NCBI GenBank assembly: GCA_025360395.1
Contig: JANYCH010000171.1
Coordinates: 1-11,786 of the forward strand
Direction of reading: 5' to 3'
Source: Cytophagales bacterium
GTDB taxonomy: Bacteria > Bacteroidota > Bacteroidia > Cytophagales > UBA9547
DNA length: 11,786 bases
The notes under the pieces are model-generated. The model was not told the origin of the DNA, searched no databases, and saw nothing but the letters and a program-made list of their open reading frames with translations. Below, piece after piece: positions 1 to 4,511 of this stretch (the first letter of the stretch is position 1; every line of letters starts with the position of its first letter). A program made the translations under genes and the position numbers.

Positions 1-109
1 AAATTCTGTTAAAGTACAACGAGATGAGTATAACAAGAGCCGTATGATAAGAGACTATCAAGTACGGTTCTGTGAGAGGCTTGGGCTGAAATGCCCTTGC
101 CTACTCGAC
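1..109 (+). mobile_element. Group II intron, 3' terminal part
   Basis: The window starts inside a bacterial group II intron, and only its last part is present. Domain V at 37-70 is followed by a domain VI-like hairpin with an unpaired A at 103 and an AC end at 108-109, the usual AY 3' terminus. Group II introns are retroelements that splice as RNA and are mobilised by an intron-encoded reverse transcriptase, whose gene normally lies upstream of domain V. No RT coding remains in the window, so it would be to the left if present. The 3' exon begins at about 110 and shows no recognisable gene, so the intron probably sits in intergenic or mobile DNA. The exact 3' splice junction could be a few bases further right, for example an AT at 111-112. 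Confidence 0.85.
37..109 (+). ncRNA. Group II intron domains V and VI
   Basis: Domain V is exactly 34 nt (37-70), the canonical length. The basal helix pairs GAGCCGTA with TACGGTTC and carries the AGC catalytic triad at 38-40. A two-base bulge follows on the 3' side, then a GATA/TATC distal helix closed by a GAGA (GNRA) tetraloop. Domain VI (about 74-106) pairs GAG with CTC and GGGC with GCCC. A103 is the candidate branch-point adenosine, six bases from the proposed 3' end. These are directly visible hallmarks, so the class is secure; the subclass was not determined. Confidence 0.85.
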
Positions 110-261
110 AATCTTTTTGCGGCAAAGCCTGTAAATACGAAATTTAAAGCAGCAAAAAGGATTTACATTGCTATCCGGGGCGCTTACAGCATGGTTGGGA
201 GAGCATTGTGTGGGATCAGGGGAATAAAAATTTTTGATTTGAAGTTAATGAGTTTGGGAAT

Positions 262-327
262 TAAGTACGAGTTGCAAACTCGCACCAGCGATGCGATACT
301 TAACCTGTATCCAATAACAAGGTTAAG
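262..327. repeat. REP-like palindromic repeat
   Basis: This is a small palindrome cluster in the otherwise gene-free 110-355 stretch. CGAGTT/AACTCG (268-273 with 277-282, loop GCA) is followed by a CACCAGCG segment, then a 7-bp stem CTTAACC/GGTTAAG (299-305 with 321-327). The layout, with a GCA-looped palindrome followed about 5 nt later by ACCAGCG, matches the REP pair that flanks the RAYT unit (1253-1310). The second palindrome here is degenerate. It is probably a member of the same dispersed family. I see nothing else recognisable between the intron end and the next gene. Confidence 0.5.
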
Positions 328-355
328 GACCCTTTTATTGAAAAATATTTATAAC

Positions 356-856
356 TCATTTTCTCAAGCTAACAGGCGACTCCTTATTTGATAGGAGTAT
401 ATATTTAAACACATTCATATCATTCATCATAAAATCTTTTTTAGGAATGATAATAGCAGACAAGTTATTTTGGTAAATGACAAACCAATTCTTTAGTTCT
501 ACGGTCTTATTTATATTTTTCCAAGAAATTTCCAGTTTGAATCCTACCGATAGCATTTTAATTCCTTCTTTAGTAATATGAAGTTCCAGCGTTTCTTTAA
601 AATGGCAACTGGTCTCATAGTTTCTCCATATCATAAAGAAGATCCCAAGGGGTTGCACCACCAATATCAGCAATAATCCAAAATACTGAAATGTTTTTGG
701 TTCGGGTACATTTAACAAGTCCAGATTATAACAAAGAATCCAGCAGCCATTCAAAACTGCTACACTCACAATGACGATCATGATGAGTTTTTTATAAGCA
801 AGCGTAAAAAGGAGTTTTGTGTATTCCTTCAAAGAAATTTTTGTGTGAATTACCAT
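356..856 (-). CDS. YcxB-like small membrane protein
   Basis: A 166-residue protein with two predicted transmembrane helices (about residues 22-42 and 56-77) joined by a short loop, then a soluble domain (about 85-155) made of short beta strands. The soluble part has the pattern of the YcxB family: a T-x-E-G-I strand, then an ISWKNI-type segment, then an aromatic-rich strand (WFVIYQN), then an IIPKKDF motif. The biochemical role of the family is not established; it is usually annotated as an uncharacterised membrane protein. The ATG at 854-856 is the only good start. The gene is isolated, with mobile-element debris on both sides, and its stop lies just beyond the REP-like repeat, so the last few residues could have been altered by local rearrangement. 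The family call is moderately sure. Confidence 0.65.
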   Translation of the reverse strand: MVIHTKISLKEYTKLLFTLAYKKLIMIVIVSVAVLNGCWILCYNLDLLNVPEPKTFQYFGLLLILVVQPLGIFFMIWRNYETSCHFKETLELHITKEGIKMLSVGFKLEISWKNINKTVELKNWFVIYQNNLSAIIIPKKDFMMNDMNVFKYILLSNKESPVSLRK

Positions 857-878
857 CGTGTTTGAATATTCGGAGCAC

Positions 879-901
879 TTATCTATTCATGAATAAGATA
901 A
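879..901. promoter_or_regulatory. Palindrome upstream of the YcxB-like gene
   Basis: TTATCT, then the perfect palindrome ATTCATGAAT, then one extra A and AGATAA. Together they form a 22-nt dyad with a single bulged base. It lies 23 bp upstream of the ATG at 856. The position fits an operator or a hairpin in the 5' leader, but no regulator is known and the role is inferred only from symmetry and placement. Confidence 0.3.
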
Positions 902-1005
902 ACAGACGATGCCATGAGAAGAAATAGATATCTATTTAATACATTGAATTAGGCGTAACGTAAATTCGTTTTACATTGTATATTGCTTACAAAACAGATC
1001 AAGAG

Positions 1006-1250
1006 ATGGAAGCAAAATTCAAAAGCCTGTCCCTATTCGAGTTCCAGCAACGCTTTCCAGACGATGGTTCCTGCCTTGCCTACCTGGATAAACTCAAATG
1101 GGAGAATGGCTTTAGCTGCCTAAAATGTGGTTACACCAAGTCATGTAAAGCAACAAGGCCTTATGAGCGTCAATGCAATAGATGCCACAATACTGTCTCG
1201 GTCACTTCAGGCACGCTATTTCAAGGCATAAGGTTTTCAATCTTGAAGTC
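1006..1250 (+). pseudogene. IS1595-family transposase, N-terminal fragment
   Basis: The fragment covers about the first 80 residues of an IS1595-type transposase. An N-terminal helix-rich segment (LFEFQQRFPDD ... YLDKLKWENGF) leads into a zinc ribbon with two Cys-x2-Cys knuckles (SCLKCGY and RQCNRCHN), ending in the SGTLF segment that normally precedes the DDE catalytic domain. The reading frame then runs into the REP repeat at about 1251, and the remaining codons to 1329 are non-homologous read-through. The catalytic domain is absent here and I do not find it downstream of the RAYT unit, so this is not just a clean, reversible insertion. A TTG at 976 is in frame, but the ATG at 1006 fits the family's N-terminus better. 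The protein could not transpose. Confidence 0.75.
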
Positions 1251-1252
1251 CG

Positions 1253-1310
1253 CCAATAGCCCTCGTTTGCAACGAGGGCTTACGAGACCAGCGTTTTCAA
1301 CGCTTCTATT
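1253..1310 (+). repeat. Left REP pair of the RAYT unit
   Basis: Perfect 9-bp stem GCCCTCGTT/AACGAGGGC (1259-1267 with 1271-1279, loop TGC), a 10-nt spacer ending in GACC, then a perfect 6-bp stem AGCGTT/AACGCT (1290-1295 with 1299-1304, loop TTC). It is bracketed by AATAG and CTATT. It is an inverted copy of the right-hand pair, differing at a few bases. Confidence 0.75.
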
Positions 1311-1333
1311 ATATTTGATCTTTTATTGATGCT

Positions 1334-1956
1334 ATGTTTGGCGACAAATATTTAATAAGCGATCAGAACGCTCCATACTTTTTGACTTGTAGGGTCACAC
1401 ATTGGATCGATTTGTTTACAAGACAGGTTTATCGGATATAATTACTGATTCTTTAAATTACTGTATTGAACACAAAGGCTTAGAAGTAAATACTTGGTTT
1501 ATAATGAGTAACCACATTCATTTGATTGTAAAAGCAAAAGAAGGGTACAGGATATCTGACATCCTTAGAGATTTCAAGAAACATACCTCTAAGAAAATGC
1601 AGGAAGCTATTTAGATGTAGTCCATTGACTTCGGCTTCGCTCAGCCAACGGATAATACCGGCAGTAAGGTCGTTGAGCGAAGTCGAAACGATCTTACTTA
1701 CCACTACAGACAAGAATGGTTGCTGGACAAGTTTGCATTTGAAGCACGGAAGACAGGACGAGCAGATTTTTACAAAATATGGCGTGATGACAATCATGCA
1801 ATTGACATGAGTCATTTGAATGTCATCGAAAAAGTCAATTATATTCATCTTAATCCTGTAAGAGCAGGATTAGTTGAAATGCCGCAACATTATCTTTATA
1901 GCAGTGCTATAGATTATGCAGGTGGGAAAGGTCTGGTAAAGGTGGTTGTTGTTTAA
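1334..1956 (+). pseudogene. REP-associated tyrosine transposase (RAYT, Y1_Tnp), disrupted
   Basis: RAYTs are HUH single-strand transposases linked to REP sequences. The ATG at 1334 opens a normal N-terminus (LISDQNAPYFLTCRV then THWIDLFTRQVYR). At about 1433-1436 one base is missing and the homology continues one frame over (DIITDSLNYCIEHKG). The HUH motif is NHIHLIV (about 1510-1530), followed by the ISDILRDFKKHTSKK helix. Translation then hits in-frame TAG codons at 1612-1614 and 1618-1620, the second inside an inserted REPIN (1616-1708). The C-terminal half resumes in the same frame with RQEWLLDKF, FYKIWRDDNH and NYIHLNPVRAGLV, whose tyrosine is the likely nucleophile, and stops at 1954-1956. 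Without the lesions it would be about 175-180 residues, normal for the family. It is non-functional unless the frameshift is a sequencing error and the stops are read through. Confidence 0.8.
1616..1708. repeat. GTAG-bounded REPIN inside the RAYT gene
   Basis: A 93-bp insert whose ends are TGTAGT (1616-1621) and its reverse complement ACTACA (1703-1708). Inside are two REP-like arms in inverted orientation sharing CTTCGCTCA (1635-1643) and TGAGCGAAG (1674-1682). The GTAG tetranucleotide beside a REP palindrome is the recognised signature of RAYT substrates, and two inverted REPs make a REPIN. The family is clearly different from the CCAATAG-bounded repeats around this gene, so a different RAYT probably mobilised it. 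The length is a multiple of three, so the downstream frame is kept. Confidence 0.65.
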
Positions 1957-2009
1957 TAGCGTTGAAAACGCTGATCTCAGCAGTCCTCGTTGCAAACGAG
2001 GACTATTGG
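1955..2009 (-). repeat. Right REP pair of the RAYT unit
   Basis: Mirror copy of the left pair: AGCGTT/AACGCT (1958-1963 with 1967-1972, loop GAA), then GTCCTCGTT/AACGAGGAC (1983-1991 with 1995-2003, loop GCA), then CTATTGG. The G-to-A change in the outer stem is matched by a compensating change in the other arm, so the hairpin is preserved. It begins right at the RAYT stop codon, as is common for these compact units. Confidence 0.75.
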
Positions 2010-2037
2010 GTTAAATAAGGATTTTCTTATTTAACCC
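2008..2037. repeat. Perfect 12-bp hairpin
   Basis: GGGTTAAATAAG (2008-2019) and CTTATTTAACCC (2026-2037) form a perfect stem with a six-base loop. It abuts the right REP pair and shares two G residues with its CTATTGG end. There is no T tract on either side, so it does not look like a rho-independent terminator. It may be a target structure or another small palindromic element. Confidence 0.5.
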
Positions 2038-2044
2038 AGCTGAT

Positions 2045-2156
2045 CGACATTTCAAATGTCGAACTACAGGTATAGAGAGAATTTGCAATCATATTGTAAT
2101 GCCTTTCAAAATGTACAATCATCTCCAGCTCCCGCTATTCAACATTTGCAATGTCG
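2045..2156. repeat. Second inverted pair of REP-like palindromes
   Basis: Left arm CGACATT/AATGTCG (2045-2051 with 2055-2061, loop TCA). Right arm ACATT/AATGT (2142-2146 with 2150-2154, loop TGC) with flanking CAACATT and AATGTCGG. Reverse-complementing the right arm gives CCGACATTGCAAATGTTG, close to the left arm, so the two are inverted copies about 80 bp apart. This is REPIN-like organisation, but the sequence family differs from both others in the window. Confidence 0.4.
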
Positions 2157-2234
2157 GATAACAGATAAAAGATCTGCAATCCGAATACTTAGAGCCGGCG
2201 TAATATAATTAAGGTCAGGCTTTAATTTTATTTA

Positions 2235-2315
2235 ATGAAAGTAATAGAACCTACAGAATTAAATTTAAAATTTAATGATCAACGCCTACCGAAACGGGCA
2301 TCAGGGCCAGGATAG
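2235..2315 (+). pseudogene. Possible IS4/Tn5-like transposase N-terminal remnant
   Basis: The ATG at 2235 opens 26 codons ending at TAG 2313-2315. The first 20 or so residues (MKVIEPTELNLKFNDQRL, then PKRA) resemble the extreme N-terminus of IS4-family Tn5-like transposases, where a 'F-G-D-x-R-L-x-x-R' type motif opens the DNA-binding domain. Similarity stops where the GC-rich block starts at about 2298. A nearly perfect palindrome of ATTAAATTT/AAATTTAAT (2258-2276) lies within it. The family assignment rests on a short motif and is tentative. Confidence 0.3.
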
Positions 2316-2406
2316 GATCGGAAAGCCCGGAGTGCGTCAGCTGATGCGTTGCCGAACTTGGAGCAGATAGCCCGACCCGACCTAAGGAGGGTGGCCCCCA
2401 GGTAAA
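2284..2406. other. GC-rich non-coding block, dispersed-repeat-like
   Basis: About 120 bp that is far richer in G and C than anything near it, with no open frame on either strand. On the minus strand it begins about 20 bp beyond the tRNA-like fragment and contains GGTCGGGTCGGGCTAT (at about 2367-2382) and GGGCTTTCCGATCC (at about 2317-2330). From memory, similar GGTCGGGCTATCCGC...TTTCCGCTGC blocks recur in many Bacteroidota genomes near tRNA genes and mobile elements; I cannot confirm that here. It also holds the near-palindrome GCGTCAGCTGATGC (2335-2348). The role is unknown. Confidence 0.4.
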
Positions 2407-2441
2407 TGGTACTCAGGGGAGACTCGAACTCCCATAAATCC
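2407..2441 (-). other. tRNA 3'-end fragment (T arm, acceptor strand, CCA): likely att remnant
   Basis: On the minus strand a perfect 5-bp T stem GGGAG/CTCCC encloses a canonical seven-base T loop TTCGAGT (T arm 2417-2433). It is followed by CTGAGTA and CCA (2407-2409). Only seven bases separate the T stem from CCA, one fewer than a normal acceptor strand plus discriminator base. No D arm, anticodon arm or matching 5' acceptor strand (about ACTCAG) occurs upstream. Such 3' halves are typically left when an integrase uses a tRNA gene as its attachment site. The preceding GGGATTTAT could come from a long variable arm of Leu or Ser type, but identity is not certain. Confidence 0.45.
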
Positions 2442-2511
2442 CAAACTTTTTACTCATTTAATTATTTAAAATACCAATTCTTCAAATACTTCGCGCCAGT
2501 TAATCATACAA

Positions 2512-2618
2512 TCACTTCTGCGGATCCTTCATTTTTTTAATACACAACTTGGACCTGCAGATTTTTTCGCAGGCATATTTCGGTTTTTCTTGCAGCTGGC
2601 AAATCAAAAAACTAACAT
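2512..2618 (-). pseudogene. Tiny cysteine-rich ORF with homopolymer frameshift
   Basis: On the minus strand a strong AAGGAG Shine-Dalgarno (2625-2630) sits six bases before ATG 2616-2618. That frame stops after four codons. If the six-base T run (A run at 2606-2611 on the plus strand) had one more base, the ATG would join an open frame encoding about 35 residues: a short hydrophobic start (MLVFLIC), QLQEKPKYA, a C-x3-C-x5-C cluster, and a lysine-rich end, stopping at 2512-2514. As it stands the gene is broken or the run is miscounted. The strong ribosome site supports a real gene, but I do not recognise the family. A 13-codon ORF follows five bases later (2466-2507). The cysteine spacing might bind metal, which is speculative. 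Confidence 0.3.
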
Positions 2619-2701
2619 TTAATTCTCCTTTTCAGGGAAATTTTTACCTTTAATCCGAACATTCAATCACTTTCGCTGTTAAAAGTTAAACCAAAATTTA
2701 A

Positions 2702-3475
2702 ATGAAAAAGACTATAGTAACCTTGATGATGGGCCTGATGATGGCCGGACAAATTTTTGCCCAGGGAACTGATGTAAGCTATTCTTCAGGTTCCAATAAA
2801 ATGAAAGGGTATTTTGTGAAAGCAAAAGGGAATAAGAAAAACGCACCCGGGGTTTTGGTGATTTCTGCCTGGATGGGTATAAACGATCACAGCAAATCTT
2901 ATGCTGATATGTTGGGTGCTTTGGGCTACAATGCTTTTGTGGCAGATATTTACGGAGAGGGAAACAATCCGAAAGACAAAGCCACTGCCGGACAGCTTGC
3001 AGGTAAATACAAAAAGGATTACAAAGAATATCAGGCAAGGATCAGGGCCGGTCTTGATGAAATGGTAAAACAAGGTGCCGATGCAAAAAAAACTGCTGTA
3101 ATTGGTTTCTGTTTTGGCGGTACTGGTGCGATGGAAGCTGCAAGGGCTGGATTGCCTGTTGCTGGAGTGGTTTCAATACACGGTGGTTTGGGTAAAGATA
3201 CCACCCGCCCATCAGACGCCATTGCGCCAAAAGTGCTGGTACTACATGGTGCCGACGACCCGTATGTTCCTGCAAAAGAAGTAAATGCTTTCACAAAAGA
3301 AATGAAGGATGGCCATGCTGACTGGCAACTGATAGAATACAGCGATGCTGTACACGCATTCACTGATAAGGATGCCGGAACTGATAATTCAAAAGGCACT
3401 GCTTACAATGAGAAAGCGACCAAAAGATCGACCGAGCATTTGAAAATCTTCCTCAAAGAGTTGTTCGAAGAATAA
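2702..3475 (+). CDS. Secreted dienelactone hydrolase family protein
   Basis: A 257-residue alpha/beta hydrolase of the dienelactone hydrolase (DLH) family, predicted to be exported by a signal peptide (residues 1-20, ending IFA-Q). The family triad is visible: nucleophilic Cys137 in GFCFGG, the acid in the HGADDPYVP segment (Asp185 or Asp186), and His218 in DAVHAF. Cysteine in place of serine distinguishes DLH from ordinary esterases. The PGVLVISAWMGIND segment forms the early strand and oxyanion region. Length matches the family once the signal is removed. The real substrate is unknown: most Bacteroidota copies are not in catechol pathways, so hydrolysis of some ester or lactone in the periplasm is all that can be inferred. 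It is monocistronic, with mobile debris upstream and a bidirectional terminator after it. Confidence 0.88.
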   Translation: MKKTIVTLMMGLMMAGQIFAQGTDVSYSSGSNKMKGYFVKAKGNKKNAPGVLVISAWMGINDHSKSYADMLGALGYNAFVADIYGEGNNPKDKATAGQLAGKYKKDYKEYQARIRAGLDEMVKQGADAKKTAVIGFCFGGTGAMEAARAGLPVAGVVSIHGGLGKDTTRPSDAIAPKVLVLHGADDPYVPAKEVNAFTKEMKDGHADWQLIEYSDAVHAFTDKDAGTDNSKGTAYNEKATKRSTEHLKIFLKELFEE

Positions 3476-3495
3476 AACCAAGGGTCTTAAATGCG

Positions 3496-3527
3496 AAAAG
3501 TCGTTAAATTCAGATTTAACGACTTTT
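3496..3527. terminator. Bidirectional terminator between convergent genes
   Basis: AAAAGTCGTTAAA (3496-3508) and TTTAACGACTTTT (3515-3527) are perfect complements; an extra T-A pair extends the stem to 14 bp with a TCAG loop. A-rich and T-rich ends on both sides make it work in either direction, serving the DLH gene on the plus strand and the esterase on the minus strand. The last codons and the TAA (3516-3518) of the esterase lie within the hairpin. Confidence 0.85.
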
Positions 3528-4427
3528 ATGTTTTATTGGAAGTGAGTTTAAACTAAACTGGCTAAAGAACTCCCATATCAGTTCACTTGCATTAAAATCT
3601 TTGCTGGTTTTGCCTAGGAAGAGGTAATTTATTTTGCTACCTGGCCAGGTATGGCCACCATTCTGGATTTTTAAAAACCAGACTGGAGCTTTACTGTTGC
3701 AGTTAAATTTGATCAGAGAGGCTGTCGTTTTATCTTTCACAGAAATATCAGGCAGCAGGACAGTGTCAGAATGTGAGCAGGAGTTTCGCTTTGTCCAGAA
3801 AGCAACTGTTTTCTCCACCGGCATGGACCGTTTAAAACCTTCATACTTCACAATTGGGTCTTTGGTACCGTGAATTTGCAATACCGGGATTGGCCGGGCA
3901 CTTTGGCAATATTTGTTGGTGCTATCCGACATCACACCACCAACCGAAGCAATCGCCGAAATCCTGTTACCCAGTTCGCAGGCAAGCCGGTAGCTAAAAT
4001 ATCCACCCAGGCTTAAACCCGAGGCATAAATGCTGTCTGGTGATATATTGTATTCCTGAATGGCCTTATCCAGGATTTTATTGATGAAACCAACATCGTC
4101 TCTTCCGTTGACGTAAGGCTTGTTCATAGCTCCGGTGTTCCAGTAGTGATTGTCGCCATAAGGATATATGACAACAAAGCCTTCTTTGTCAGCAACCTCA
4201 TTCATGCGGGAGTATTTTTGCTGTTGCCTGGGATTTCCACCCAGACCATGAAAGTTTAATACAAGCGGATGTTTCACAGCAGGGTTAAAACCGGCAGGCA
4301 GGTAAACTGTGTATTTTCTTTTCTTTCCCTCGTGTTCTAAAGTGAACTTTTGGGCAAATAATGGGGAAGCTGCCAATAAAAGGATCAGAAATCGAATCAT
4401 AATGCTTATTGAAAATTTAACTGGCAC
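3516..4427 (-). CDS. Secreted CE1/LpqC-type esterase (PHB depolymerase family)
   Basis: A 303-residue secreted alpha/beta hydrolase resembling the LpqC/feruloyl esterase/polyhydroxybutyrate depolymerase group. The signal peptide has a hydrophobic core IRFLILLLAA and a cut after SPLFA-Q at about residue 25. The catalytic triad is Ser139 in GLSLGG, Asp190 in HGTKDPIV, and His259 in GGHTWPG. The HGLGG segment (60-64) supplies the oxyanion hole, and VIYPYGDNHYWNTG is typical of the family. Likely substrates are acyl or feruloyl esters of plant polysaccharides or short polyesters, but the motifs do not decide. A second in-frame ATG at 4398-4400 (MIRFL) gives a more usual signal peptide and may be the true start. 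It converges on the DLH gene. The C-terminal IKHKSR is encoded by the terminator hairpin. Confidence 0.87.
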   Translation of the reverse strand: MPVKFSISIMIRFLILLLAASPLFAQKFTLEHEGKKRKYTVYLPAGFNPAVKHPLVLNFHGLGGNPRQQQKYSRMNEVADKEGFVVIYPYGDNHYWNTGAMNKPYVNGRDDVGFINKILDKAIQEYNISPDSIYASGLSLGGYFSYRLACELGNRISAIASVGGVMSDSTNKYCQSARPIPVLQIHGTKDPIVKYEGFKRSMPVEKTVAFWTKRNSCSHSDTVLLPDISVKDKTTASLIKFNCNSKAPVWFLKIQNGGHTWPGSKINYLFLGKTSKDFNASELIWEFFSQFSLNSLPIKHKSR

Positions 4428-4444
4428 TTAAAATTTTATGACTT

Positions 4445-4466
4445 AGGTTTCAGGAGCCTGAAACCT
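4445..4466. terminator. Hairpin between kinase and esterase genes
   Basis: AGGTTTCAGG (4445-4454) and CCTGAAACCT (4457-4466) form a near-perfect dyad with its centre between them. It is followed on the plus strand by TTGTTTTTTAT. It lies after the kinase stop and before the esterase start, both on the minus strand. On the minus strand the sequence beyond it is not T-rich, so it may attenuate rather than terminate, or may be an operator for the esterase. It argues against one uninterrupted operon. Confidence 0.5.
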
Positions 4467-4511
4467 TGTTTTTTATCTTTATCTAAACCATCAGCTTTAA
4501 AATTCATTAAA

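Larger units (their letters stand above)
1253..2009 (+). mobile_element. RAYT transposon-like unit bounded by inverted REP pairs
   Basis: A 757-bp unit bounded by CCAATAG (1253-1259) and its reverse complement CTATTGG (2003-2009). Each end has two palindromes in mirror order: an outer 9-bp stem (1259-1279 and 1983-2003) and an inner 6-bp AGCGTT/AACGCT stem (1290-1304 and 1958-1972). The RAYT gene lies between them. In RAYT systems the Y1 HUH transposase recognises REP hairpins as single-stranded DNA; that its own flanking REPs are the substrate is known for the family and inferred here. The unit truncates an IS1595 transposase. It is now inactive, because its gene is broken in two places. Confidence 0.7.

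Noticed and set aside
44..391. 115-codon open frame across the group II intron end
   Set aside because: It starts inside domain V, which is RNA structure, and crosses the intron end and the REP-like repeat. The peptide has no recognisable motif.
1480..1848. 122-codon minus-strand frame over the RAYT gene
   Set aside because: Antisense to the RAYT homology, and spans the REPIN; no similarity to known proteins by eye.
1253..2061. Possible CRISPR array because of several similar palindromic repeats
   Set aside because: The repeats are few, in inverted not direct order, unevenly spaced, and surround a transposase gene. They fit REP/RAYT biology.
2284..2406. SRP RNA or RNase P RNA
   Set aside because: The GC-rich block lacks the conserved SRP GGTCAG...GGAAGG...AGCAGC arrangement and the RNase P core motifs.
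2407..2441. Complete tRNA gene
   Set aside because: Only the T arm and 3' acceptor strand are present; no D or anticodon arm and no complementary 5' strand upstream, and the acceptor is one base short.
2712..3399. Several minus-strand frames over the DLH gene
   Set aside because: They lie antisense to a well-supported gene with an intact catalytic triad and have no family features of their own.
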